DNA of 64,000 nt from DATKYQ01 sp964640665 (lineage in GTDB: Bacteria; Myxococcota; B64-G9). The DNA is taken from NCBI GenBank assembly GCA_964640665.1, contig CAZXHT010000015.1, positions 17,359 to 81,358 of the forward strand. Reading direction: 5' to 3'. The position numbers and the translations under genes were made by a program. This document shows positions 35,045 to 43,063 of the stretch, piece by piece (positions within the stretch are counted from its first letter, which is position 1; each line of letters begins with the position of its first letter). Under the pieces are notes generated by a model. That model was not told where the DNA came from. It searched no databases and was given only the letters and a program-made list of their open reading frames with translations.

Positions 35045-36321
35045 GCTCCAACGAATCCCTCACCCCCGAGTTGGCCAGGCACATCCTGCAAAGGGTGGGA
35101 GAATCGGGACAGCCTCCCGAGCAGGGTATCTCCCACCTGAACGTCGGCAATCACAGCTACCTCGACATCCTCGATCGGGAGTACCTGCAGCGGCTGAAGC
35201 ACAACCCCAGGGGATCGAGCTTCAAGCTGGTGCAGGGCTACTACGGCGGCGGCAAGACTCACTTTCTCTACTGCGTAAGAGATCTGGCTTGGAAGCACGG
35301 TTTTCTCACCTCGCTGGTGAACCTGTCGCCGAAGGAGTGTCCCTACGACGACCCCGTGAAGGTCTACTCCGGCGTGGCCTCGACACTGGCCGGCCCGCCC
35401 GTGGAAGAAGGGGCCGAGCCCACGCGCTCGCTGACGAACGTGCTTCGGGACCTGGCCGACGACCGGCGACGCAGCATGGGCGACGAGAGGGCAAAGGCCT
35501 GGATCGCAAACACCGCGGCCCGGGTGAATGCGGAGAGCCACTCCTTCCGCAGGGCGGCCGCGGAGTTCATGGCCGCCTACCTCCAGGGGCACAGGGAGCG
35601 CGAGGCGATCCTGGAGCCCTGGCTCCTGGGCGAGCCCGTGCCCCAGTCGGAGACCCGGCCCCTGGGTGTGTTCGAGGCCATCGAGTCGGCCACGGGGTTC
35701 AAGATGCTCAGGAGCCTGTGCCAGGTCATCTCCGGTTACGGCCTGCCCGGCGCCGTCCTGATGTTCGACGAGGTGGACCGCAACATGTCCCTTTCGGGCC
35801 GGAAGATGTATGCGGTGGGCGACAATCTCAGGCAGGTGATCGATCTGTGCGGCCAGGCCCGCCTACCGGGCACCTTTTTTCTCTATGCCGTGCCCCCGGA
35901 GTTTTTGCGCAACGTGGTCCCCGACTACCCCGCCCTGGACCAGCGCCTGAAAAGCCCCGTTCCCCTTTGCGAGCGCAGCCCCCAGGCGGCCGTCATAGAC
36001 CTGGAGCGCCTGGACCTCGAGCCCGTCGCTCTTCTTACGGCCATCGGCGAAAAGCTTCAGGTCATCTTCGAGACGGCCACGGGGTGGAAGGCCGAGATCG
36101 ATCTCCAGGCCGAAAACCGCAGCCTGATAGCCGACACGATGGTCTCCTACACCTTCGAGGTGAGCCATCGCCGGCTGTTCGTGAAGTCCTACCTCGACTT
36201 CCTTTACCGGCAGAAGGCCGAGGGGCAGCGGAAGATCACCGCTGAGCAAGCCAGCTCCATGGTCCAGGGAAGCTACACGAGCCTGGATACCGAAGACGGC
36301 GAGGAGTTCCTGGATGCCTAG
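35041..36321 (+). CDS. BrxC/BrxD-like (DUF2791) P-loop ATPase, first copy
   Basis: A 426-residue ATPase. Walker A is GYYGGGKT (66-73) and Walker B is GAVLMFDEVD (Asp243, Glu244). The length, the LVQGYYGGGKTHFL context and the C-terminal KSYLDFLYRQ region resemble the BREX ATP-binding proteins BrxC/BrxD, AAA+-like NTPases. The ATG overlaps the previous stop (ATGA), and its own end overlaps the next gene by 8 bases, indicating strict cotranslation. In BREX these ATPases drive a phage-exclusion complex; here no PglZ or PglX is present, so its role is inferred only from family and context. Confidence 0.75.
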   Translation: MSSNESLTPELARHILQRVGESGQPPEQGISHLNVGNHSYLDILDREYLQRLKHNPRGSSFKLVQGYYGGGKTHFLYCVRDLAWKHGFLTSLVNLSPKECPYDDPVKVYSGVASTLAGPPVEEGAEPTRSLTNVLRDLADDRRRSMGDERAKAWIANTAARVNAESHSFRRAAAEFMAAYLQGHREREAILEPWLLGEPVPQSETRPLGVFEAIESATGFKMLRSLCQVISGYGLPGAVLMFDEVDRNMSLSGRKMYAVGDNLRQVIDLCGQARLPGTFFLYAVPPEFLRNVVPDYPALDQRLKSPVPLCERSPQAAVIDLERLDLEPVALLTAIGEKLQVIFETATGWKAEIDLQAENRSLIADTMVSYTFEVSHRRLFVKSYLDFLYRQKAEGQRKITAEQASSMVQGSYTSLDTEDGEEFLDA

Positions 36322-37813
36322 TCATCGCCCGGCCCGGGAGGGAGACCGGATCCTGCACCCCGAGCTGGGGCCCGGCAGGGTGCTCGGCCTGCTGCGGGGC
36401 GGGCGGATAGTCAGGGTGGAGTTCGACGAGATGCCGAAGGTTCCCTGGGAGGTTCCGCAGGAGGAGTTGCGCGTCCACGAGATCTCTCCGGGGAAGCCGC
36501 CCGGGGGAAAGAAAACGAAAAAGCGTCGCCGCAAGCCCGCGATCCCATCCCCCTTTCCCGAAGAGCCCGGCGACGCAGACTCGCGCTCCGCGCGCCAGGC
36601 CCTGGAGGCGCTGCGGCTCGGCGTGGTGCCCTCCACCCATCTCGAGACCTACACGGTGGGCCGGGAGGCCGAGCTCGCCCTGGTGCGGCGGGATCTCGAT
36701 CAGGTACAGCGCAGGGGCGGACTGAGGGTGGTGCTGGGAGACTACGGGACGGGAAAGACCCACTTCCTGGAGATGGCCGAGCGCCTGGCGCTCGGCAAGG
36801 GATTCCTGGCCGCCAGGGCCACCCTGGACAGCCGGGAGGTGCTGCCCAGCAGGCCCCGGCGCATCTTCCAGCAGCTCGCCGGCGGCCTGCGCTACCCGGA
36901 CGATCCTTCTTTCGAGCCCCGCGGCCTGATGCCTTTGATCGAAAAGGCCGCGGCCGACAAAAAGCTGGTGCTGCGCTGGAGCGGCAGGCACGGGATCGAC
37001 CGGCACCCCTACCTGGGACCGGTACTGGCCTACCACGCGGCCCTGTCCGAGGTCGGCGGCCCGAAGGATCTCGACGAGTGCCTGCTGGACTGGATCGAGG
37101 GGTCCGAGGTGGCCGGCAACATGGATCTCGACAAGAGGCTGCGCCGCGCCACCGGCACCCGGGCGCGGATGTACGCGCTTTTGGATCACCGCACGGTCAC
37201 CCACCTTTACACCCTCGTTCTCGGAGGCATCGCCGAGCTGGCCCGCCAGGTTGGCTATCGGGGCCTGGTGATCACGCTGGACGAGGCCGAGTTCTACAGC
37301 GTGCTTCACGGCAGGGACCGCGCCTTTGCCGAGGTGCTCTTCAGAACCTTTGCCGCCGCCTGCCTGCCCAAGTCCAGGCTGCGCTTCGATCCCGGGACAT
37401 TGCCAAGGGGCGGCCAGGCAGTGCACAGGAGCTTCTCGTACCGCTTCAGGAACCCGCAGCCGCTCTACTGCATCTTCGCCTTGACCTACGACCCCGAGGG
37501 CAAGCAGGTTCTGGCGACGAGCGTTCCGCCCGAGTGCTTCATCGAGCTTCGGCCCTTCAGACCCGAAGAGTACCGGACGCTCGCCGAGCGGGTTCTGGTC
37601 CTCTACCGGATCGCCGGGCTGGAGTTCTCCCTGGGACCGGAGCTGGCCGCGCTCATGGCGAGGGTGATCGAGCCATGCCACCGCCGGGGACTGATCGAGA
37701 ACCCTCGCCAGGCCCACAAGTTTATAACCGAGCTGGTGGACCTGACCCGCCATCGCCCGGAAAGCATCCGTCCCGTCCTTTCCGATATAGAGAAACAGCT
37801 CAAACAAGCCTGA
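36314..37813 (+). CDS. BrxC/BrxD-like (DUF2791) P-loop ATPase with N-terminal Tudor/CarD-like domain, second copy
   Basis: A 499-residue ATPase. The first 55 residues match the small beta-barrel seen in CarD/TRCF/UvrD tails (RILHPELGPGRVLGLLRGG...VRVEFDEM), which binds DNA or RNA polymerase. A basic linker (GGKKTKKRRRKP, 65-76) follows. The ATPase domain has Walker A GDYGTGKT (142-149) and Walker B GLVITLDEAEFY (Asp323, Glu324). It is closely related in layout to, but clearly distinct from, the preceding ATPase, suggesting an asymmetric pair. It overlaps the upstream gene by 8 bases and precedes the Lhr-like helicase by 6. Confidence 0.78.
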   Translation: MPSHRPAREGDRILHPELGPGRVLGLLRGGRIVRVEFDEMPKVPWEVPQEELRVHEISPGKPPGGKKTKKRRRKPAIPSPFPEEPGDADSRSARQALEALRLGVVPSTHLETYTVGREAELALVRRDLDQVQRRGGLRVVLGDYGTGKTHFLEMAERLALGKGFLAARATLDSREVLPSRPRRIFQQLAGGLRYPDDPSFEPRGLMPLIEKAAADKKLVLRWSGRHGIDRHPYLGPVLAYHAALSEVGGPKDLDECLLDWIEGSEVAGNMDLDKRLRRATGTRARMYALLDHRTVTHLYTLVLGGIAELARQVGYRGLVITLDEAEFYSVLHGRDRAFAEVLFRTFAAACLPKSRLRFDPGTLPRGGQAVHRSFSYRFRNPQPLYCIFALTYDPEGKQVLATSVPPECFIELRPFRPEEYRTLAERVLVLYRIAGLEFSLGPELAALMARVIEPCHRRGLIENPRQAHKFITELVDLTRHRPESIRPVLSDIEKQLKQA

Positions 37814-37819
37814 GCCGCC

Positions 37820-39862
37820 ATGTACGACCCGCGGGACATATCGAGGCTCAGGGAACTTCTCCCCCGAACCTGGCACGCCTTCCTGGCCCGCTTCGGCAGA
37901 CCCACCCCTGTACAACTCCAGGCCGTCCCGGCGCTCCTGTCGGGCCGCCCCACCCTGCTGGTCGCGCCCACGGCCAGCGGCAAGACCGAGGCCTTTGCCG
38001 CCCCAGTGGCGGAAAGCATACTGGCGGACCCCGGGCCCGGGCACCTGCGGGCCTGGGTCGTGTGCCCCACCAGGGCACTGGTCAACGACCTGGCCCGGCG
38101 CCTGGAACCCCCGTTGAGAACCCTGGGCCTGCGGCTCGGGCGCCGGACGGGCGAGCACCGCGAGATCCCCGCCGGCAACCCGCCCGACGTGGTCCTGACC
38201 ACCCCGGAGTCGCTTGACTCGCTGCTGACCCGCTCTCCGAAGATTTTCGAAAGCATGCGGCACCTGGTTCTCGACGAGATCCACATGCTGGACACCTCGC
38301 CCCGCGGTGACCAGCTCGCCTGCCTGGTCTCCCGGGCAAGTCGGATCGCACGTAAGCTGCAGGTTGTGGCATCTTCCGCCACCGTGGACGACCCGGACGG
38401 GCTGGCCCGGCGCTATCTCGGAGATAGTTACCAAAAGGTATGCATCCCGGGTGTGCGCCCGATCGAGCCCGTCTTCGCCCGCGGAAGCGCGAGTGCTCTT
38501 TCCAAGGCCCTGCTCAATCTCGTCGCCGGCGGCGCCGGGGTCCGCAAGGTGCTGGCCTTCGTCAACCGCCGCAGCGACGCCGAGAAGTTCTGCTCCATCT
38601 TCAAGGGGCGGCCGCCCTTCGGCGATTCGGTCTTCCTGCACCACGGCAGCCTGGCGCGCTCCGCGAGAGAGGCGGTCGAGAGACGCATGCTGGCCGGCCA
38701 GGCCTCCCTGTGCTTTTCCACCACGACCCTGGAGGTGGGAATAGACATAGGCGACGTGGACCTGGTGGTCCTGACCGCGCCCCCTGCCGGCGTGACCTCG
38801 CTGCTCCAGCGCATGGGACGCGGGAGCCGGCGCACGGGGCTGGCCCGCGTCCTGTGCCTGGCCGCCGACGCGGGCCAGGAGCTGAGATACCGCCACCTGC
38901 TGCACGCCGCAGGGGATGGCCGCCTGCTCGCCGATCCCCACCGCTTTCACCCGTCGGTGCTGGTACAGCAGTGCCTGAGCCTCCTCCTCCAGACCCCGGG
39001 CGGATGGATAGACGCCAGGGCACTGGCCTCCCGCCTGCCGTCCTGGATTGCCAAGGGGCAATGGGTCGACCGCCTGCCGGAGCTCCTCGATCACCTGGGC
39101 GACGGGGGCTGGCTCGTGTCCGCGGGCGGCCGCTACCGGGTGGGCGACCGTCTGGAGGATGCCTTCGAGCGGGGCCGGATCCACACCAACATCCAGGACC
39201 GGGCCGGCCAGCTCCAGGTGGTGGACATGGAGACCCGCAAGGTGCTGGGCGTCCTGCACAAGGAGGCCGCCTCGGAGGGAAAATTCCTACTGGGAGGCCG
39301 AAGGCTGAAGGTAAAGAGCGTACGGCGGGATCGAGTCCTGGTGACCGACACGGCCGGTCCGGCCGACTTCAAGGTATGGGGAGCCGCGGGACCGACGACC
39401 TCCCGCAGGCTGTCCGAAGACTTCGCGGCCTTCGCGGGCCTCGAGCCCGGCAGTGCCCCGGTGGTCCGACTTCCGGATGGCCGCTCGGCCGTCTTCCACT
39501 TCCTGGGCAGCGCCTGGAGTTCGCTGCTAGAGGCGCTGCTCGAAGACCTGCCGGGCCCCAAGCCCCAACAAGGCAACCCCTTCTGCACCGTGGTGGGAGG
39601 AGCACGGCCGGTGCTGCCTAAGAACCTGGAGCCCGAGACGGTAGCGGCGACGATCTCCCGCAATGCAGACCGGCTCAGCCGCCGGATCCCCCTCGGCCCC
39701 TGGTCCCGCGAGATGCCCCCTTCCTGGCGCAAGGATAACCTGGTTCAAATCCTGAACCCCGAGCTCTTCACCAGGACAGTTTGCAGCCTGATAGAATGCC
39801 GGGAACCGGTTCCCGAAGAGCACCAGGAGGCATTTACCCGCCTGGCCGGCTGCAAGTGGTAA
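37820..39862 (+). CDS. Lhr-like DEAD/DEAH-box helicase (BrxHI-type)
   Basis: A 680-residue SF2 helicase. Motifs seen: Q-like PTPVQLQAVP, Walker A APTASGKTEA (49-58), VCPTRALVNDL (Ia), LDEIHMLD (DEIH, 152-155), SSATVDD (III), STTTLEVGIDIGDVDLV (V) and QRMGRGSRR (VI). The roughly 280-residue C-terminal region is the Lhr/BrxHI-type winged-helix and beta-barrel extension. BrxHI proteins occur in type 2 BREX, next to BrxD-like ATPases, as here. It is the last gene of the operon. A long minus-strand frame on the other strand is a codon-bias shadow. Confidence 0.82.
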   Translation: MYDPRDISRLRELLPRTWHAFLARFGRPTPVQLQAVPALLSGRPTLLVAPTASGKTEAFAAPVAESILADPGPGHLRAWVVCPTRALVNDLARRLEPPLRTLGLRLGRRTGEHREIPAGNPPDVVLTTPESLDSLLTRSPKIFESMRHLVLDEIHMLDTSPRGDQLACLVSRASRIARKLQVVASSATVDDPDGLARRYLGDSYQKVCIPGVRPIEPVFARGSASALSKALLNLVAGGAGVRKVLAFVNRRSDAEKFCSIFKGRPPFGDSVFLHHGSLARSAREAVERRMLAGQASLCFSTTTLEVGIDIGDVDLVVLTAPPAGVTSLLQRMGRGSRRTGLARVLCLAADAGQELRYRHLLHAAGDGRLLADPHRFHPSVLVQQCLSLLLQTPGGWIDARALASRLPSWIAKGQWVDRLPELLDHLGDGGWLVSAGGRYRVGDRLEDAFERGRIHTNIQDRAGQLQVVDMETRKVLGVLHKEAASEGKFLLGGRRLKVKSVRRDRVLVTDTAGPADFKVWGAAGPTTSRRLSEDFAAFAGLEPGSAPVVRLPDGRSAVFHFLGSAWSSLLEALLEDLPGPKPQQGNPFCTVVGGARPVLPKNLEPETVAATISRNADRLSRRIPLGPWSREMPPSWRKDNLVQILNPELFTRTVCSLIECREPVPEEHQEAFTRLAGCKW

Positions 39863-40165
39863 CAAGGAGAATCTCCGGCAGTCATTTGCCAACGGGGAGT
39901 TGGAAGAAAATTCAGTTATTAGGAAATTCCGAACAACTGCAGGGAAAGATCCTCAAATACGCCCGAGCGGCCGCGAGAGCCTACAACGAGCCGGAAGCAC
40001 GCAAGAGCCGCTATGGATTCCGCCCAGTAAGAACCTTGCCTTGAAGCCTTGGTCTATTCCGATTTTCGCCACCGGACTTCACGCCAGGAACGCAAACTGA
40101 AGCTGCGGCTCGCCAAGGCTAAGTTGCGCGAGAAGGCTTGCTGGGTTCGTGTCCCTTGCATTTCA
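39863..40165. other. Gene-poor spacer between the helicase operon and the TA module, with coding-like remnants
   Basis: About 300 bases without a convincing gene. One plus-strand frame contains KYARAAARAYNEPEARKSRYGF-type residues (about 39950-40020), and another contains DFRHRTSRQERKLKLRLAKA (about 40055-40115). They are in different frames and bounded by stops. They look like decayed pieces of a helical, basic protein, but I cannot name it. No terminator hairpin with a T-run is obvious after the helicase stop. Confidence 0.3.
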
Positions 40166-40465
40166 TCACTTCTTTTTTCGAGCAGGTTTACGGTTTAGCC
40201 TACGGTGATGGGCCATCGCTTCAATGAGAGCTTTTGTGGGCTTCTCGGGATTGAGGACTGCTTGCAAGAAGGCATCCCTGTCACGCCCGTACAAAGTAAT
40301 ACGCTCCTGCTCGCCAATCACCTGGTCAGCCTTGCTGACCGCAGTGGAGATTACAAAATCCGTAATGGTGGCCCCGCTGAGTTCCGCGGCTCGCTCGATC
40401 TTCTTTTTCGTCAAGGTATTCAAACGCAGATGAATACGTTCTTCCTTTAACTTCGCTTGTGGCAC
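40166..40465 (-). CDS. DUF1778-family (TacA-like) antitoxin
   Basis: A 99-residue protein. The N-terminal ribbon-helix-helix (RIHLRLNTLTKKKIERAAELSG) and the DFVISTAV region match DUF1778 antitoxins, and the basic C-terminus (RRLNRKPARKKK) fits the toxin-binding tail. GTG at 40465 follows GAGGG at good spacing; a TTG two codons earlier is possible. In this family the antitoxin usually precedes the GNAT toxin; here it follows it by about 45 bases, with its own promoter and operator in the spacer. It should neutralise the acetyltransferase and repress the shared locus. Confidence 0.82.
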   Translation of the reverse strand: MPQAKLKEERIHLRLNTLTKKKIERAAELSGATITDFVISTAVSKADQVIGEQERITLYGRDRDAFLQAVLNPEKPTKALIEAMAHHRRLNRKPARKKK

Positions 40466-40486
40466 GGGCAACTCCCTCTTATTTTG

Positions 40487-40515
40487 ACTGTACGCCTAAT
40501 CGGCGTACATGTCAA
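40487..40515 (-). promoter_or_regulatory. Antitoxin promoter with an embedded inverted-repeat operator
   Basis: On the minus strand a perfect -35 (TTGACA, 40515-40510) is followed by a 17-base spacer and a -10 (TACAGT, 40492-40487). An inverted repeat GTACGCC-TAATC-GGCGTAC (40490-40508) sits in the spacer and touches the -10. A repressor bound there would block RNA polymerase, as in autoregulated toxin-antitoxin loci. The element also covers the toxin stop codon. Confidence 0.7.
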
Positions 40516-41024
40516 TAACCCATTTTTTCAAACGTACTAAGCGGCAAATACATTCTCAGGGGTGTAGACGCCAAAGATCGGAACCCATATTTCGCGTAGA
40601 AAGTCAGCGTCGCATCATCCAACGCTTCCACGATGACCGCCTGCATAGCAACGACTTCACTTGCAGCCACTACCCTGTTGAGAGCATCTGAGAGCAGATA
40701 ACTCCCCAGGCCCTTGCCCTGGAATCTCTCGTCAACTGCCAGGCGACCTATCCTTGCGACGGGGATCGGATAGCGGGGGAGTTTTTTCTTCAGCTTGTCC
40801 GGCAAATCTTGCAGATCGACACTGGCGGCGCTGAGCGTGTAGAAACCAGCAATGACAACCGGATTATCCAGTGCGGCAACGAATATCCGCGCAACCTTTC
40901 GCCTGGAGTCTTGCGATGCTTGCTTTCTAATATATCGATCTAGCGCCGGCACCCCGCATCTGAAAGCATTCCGCTTGTGACGTCTGGCAAGCTGTTCGAT
41001 GATTGGTTTCTGTTGCAGCAACAT
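40512..41024 (-). CDS. GNAT-family acetyltransferase toxin (TacT/AtaT-like)
   Basis: A 170-residue GNAT protein. The acetyl-CoA-binding motif RLAVDERFQGKGLGSYLL and the C-terminal FYAKYGF match the toxins that acetylate aminoacyl-tRNA and pair with DUF1778 antitoxins. The N-terminal FRCGVPALDRYIRKQASQD is also characteristic of that group. GGAG lies eight bases before the ATG at 41024. It is encoded upstream of its antitoxin, the reverse of the usual order. Whether toxin and antitoxin still work as a pair cannot be seen from the sequence, but both reading frames are intact. Confidence 0.85.
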   Translation of the reverse strand: MLLQQKPIIEQLARRHKRNAFRCGVPALDRYIRKQASQDSRRKVARIFVAALDNPVVIAGFYTLSAASVDLQDLPDKLKKKLPRYPIPVARIGRLAVDERFQGKGLGSYLLSDALNRVVAASEVVAMQAVIVEALDDATLTFYAKYGFRSLASTPLRMYLPLSTFEKMGY

Positions 41025-41056
41025 CAATTAACTCCGACCCAATAAAGAACAACGGA

Positions 41057-41881
41057 CTACCAGGCCTGCTTGCCGCGGCTGAGCAGGTTGATGGCCCCGC
41101 CCACCAGGCGTCCGGCCAGCGGGGCTTTCATGATTCTGACGAACATGCGGTTGAAAACACCGGGTATGAACACCACCGGGCCGTTCTCCAGTGCGGATAA
41201 CGACTGATCTACCACCCGTTCCGGGTTCATCCAGGCGAATTTGGGGATCTTCTCGTAGTGGAAATCCGTGTATTCCGGGGTGAACATGAATCCGGTTCGG
41301 GTGAGCCCCGGGCAGAGTGCCTGCACCTTCAACCCGGTGCCGGCCAGTTCCGCGGCCAGGCCCTCGCTGAACACGTTCAGATACGACTTGGTGGCCGAGT
41401 AGGTGGTGTAATGGACGGTTGTGAAGAACGCGCCCAGGGACGAGATGTTGATCAGAGCCCCACAACCCCGTCCAATCATGGCGGGCAGAGCCGCCCGGAC
41501 CAGCCGCACGCTGGCCAGGACGTGGACCCTGACCATTTTCTCGGATTTTTCGGCATCCACCTCGGCAAAGTGTCCGCGGGTACCAAAGCCGGCGCCATTA
41601 ATCAGCAAATCCAGGGCCGGACCGCCCTGGATAACGTTCACTAGCCGTTCGACGTCCTGGTCCCGGGCCAGATCGGCCGCTTGCACTTCGGCCCTGATTC
41701 CGTGTTTGGTCTCGAGTTCACTGCCGATTTCCGCCAGGCGCTCCTTGCGCCGGGCCACCAGGATCAAGTCATATCCGTCGCGGGCCAGTCGACGGGCGAA
41801 CCTTTCCCCGATGCCTGAAGAAGCCCCGGTAATCAGCGCAAGCGGGCGGCTGCCATTCTTGCATTGTTCGAAGTTTGCCAT
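41057..41881 (-). CDS. Short-chain dehydrogenase/reductase
   Basis: A 274-residue classical SDR. TGASSGIG is the cofactor-binding turn, INGAG corresponds to the NNAG motif, the catalytic Ser is in NISSLGAF, and the active-site Tyr/Lys are in YTTYSATKSYL. Basic residues after the first strand (VARRKERL) favour NADP(H). GGAGA precedes the ATG. It is divergent from the membrane-protein gene and is followed by the toxin gene 32 bases downstream. The substrate is unknown; many such SDRs act on lipids or steroids. Confidence 0.88.
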   Translation of the reverse strand: MANFEQCKNGSRPLALITGASSGIGERFARRLARDGYDLILVARRKERLAEIGSELETKHGIRAEVQAADLARDQDVERLVNVIQGGPALDLLINGAGFGTRGHFAEVDAEKSEKMVRVHVLASVRLVRAALPAMIGRGCGALINISSLGAFFTTVHYTTYSATKSYLNVFSEGLAAELAGTGLKVQALCPGLTRTGFMFTPEYTDFHYEKIPKFAWMNPERVVDQSLSALENGPVVFIPGVFNRMFVRIMKAPLAGRLVGGAINLLSRGKQAW

Positions 41882-41986
41882 GATTGTTCTCCGGGTTTAA
41901 AAAATATACAGGCACGAATTTACGGTATACTCCAGGGAAATCGGCGTCTGTTTTCCGGCGCCACTTCCGACGAGAGGGGACTATAC

Positions 41987-43063
41987 ATGGGTAAGTTCAT
42001 AGGTGTTTTGCTTCTGATCCTGCTGGGCATCCCGTTGCTGATCGGAGTGATCTTCGCCAGCGGCCTGACCCGGGCGGCGACAAGCCCGGATTTCTACAGC
42101 GACCTGGCCGGCAAGGTGATCAGGCGCATGCCAGAGATGATCGACAAATCCTTCGCGGCGGCCAGGCAACCGGGCGCGGTCAGTGACCCCAACGCACGCG
42201 CCTGGATCGAGGCCATGGCCAAGGCCGAGACTTCTTTTCCCAAGATGCTCGAGCTGACCGGCATCCAGGGCTGGCTGCAAGACGAAGTGGCCCTGAAAGT
42301 CGCGCGAGTGGGCGAGGTGGTGGCGGGCAAGGCGCATCCAGGGGAGATCTCTCTGGACATGCGTCCCTTGAAGAAGGCACTGGTCTCCGACGAGATGGGC
42401 GCCTATCTGAACCAGGTGCTGGCGCAGCTTCCCGACTGCGACGCTGCGGGCATCGAGCGTTGGAAGCAGCGCGCGATTTCCCAGCGTCACGAAAAACCGT
42501 TGCCGGCTTGCAATCCAGGAGCAGAAGTCATCGACCAGCGCTCGCAATGGATGACCGCCTGGCTGGGACAAATCCCCGACCAGAAGCCGATGTTCGCGGG
42601 GCATGCAGTTTCTGAGCCTGTCATCTTTGACGCTCTTCATTGGGTCAATGCCGCCATGTGGCTTCTGTTTCTGCTGCCGGCCCTGTTCATCGCCATCGGC
42701 GCGCTGCTTCTGCGATCGGACGGGCGCGGATTTCTGAACGTCAGCGGCGGTACGATCCTCACCGGCGGAATCGTTTCGTGGCTGCTGTCGTGGCTGGCCA
42801 GCGGCTGGCTTATTGCGGCGGTCGCCCAGAACCCCGACCGCTGGATGACAGGCGCCGATGCGCGCCTGTTCGGCTCCCAGGCCGGCCGCATGTTCATCAG
42901 GGAACTATCCGGAACCGTAGGAGTCTTCCTGGACGACCTGTTCTCACCGGTGGTGACCTCGGCGCTGGTCGTCTGCGGAATCGGCATGGGAATGCTGGTG
43001 CTGTCTTTTCTGCTGAAAGACCGCAGGCCTGAGAAGCCTATCTCTTCCATGCCCAGGGCGTGA
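41987..43063 (+). CDS. Hypothetical membrane protein
   Basis: A 358-residue membrane protein. An N-terminal transmembrane helix (IGVLLLILLGIPLLIGVIF) is followed by a roughly 190-residue extracytoplasmic domain without a recognisable motif but with a few Cys, then three more helices (near 225-245, 250-275, 320-345). GAGGGG lies before the ATG at 41987; an earlier frame start adds a Cys-rich stretch with no ribosome site. The layout resembles proteins of unknown function scattered in deltaproteobacteria. Its last 26 bases overlap the convergent trkH gene. Confidence 0.6.
   Translation: MGKFIGVLLLILLGIPLLIGVIFASGLTRAATSPDFYSDLAGKVIRRMPEMIDKSFAAARQPGAVSDPNARAWIEAMAKAETSFPKMLELTGIQGWLQDEVALKVARVGEVVAGKAHPGEISLDMRPLKKALVSDEMGAYLNQVLAQLPDCDAAGIERWKQRAISQRHEKPLPACNPGAEVIDQRSQWMTAWLGQIPDQKPMFAGHAVSEPVIFDALHWVNAAMWLLFLLPALFIAIGALLLRSDGRGFLNVSGGTILTGGIVSWLLSWLASGWLIAAVAQNPDRWMTGADARLFGSQAGRMFIRELSGTVGVFLDDLFSPVVTSALVVCGIGMGMLVLSFLLKDRRPEKPISSMPRA

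Noticed and set aside
36236..39259. A minus-strand open frame of about 1000 codons opposite the ATPase and helicase genes
   Set aside because: It has no recognisable domains, its composition is dominated by Gly, Arg, Pro and Gln as expected for antisense of a high-GC gene, and the plus-strand genes have clear motifs and junctions.
38440..39621. A second plus-strand frame of about 390 codons inside the BrxHI-like helicase gene
   Set aside because: It runs in another frame of the same high-GC DNA, is Arg/Gly/Pro-rich without motifs, and would overlap the conserved helicase domain completely.
30726..41024. A prophage or integrative element around the candidate defence operon
   Set aside because: No integrase, attachment-site repeat, tRNA gene or phage structural gene is visible on either side, and the GH13 and SDR neighbours look chromosomal.
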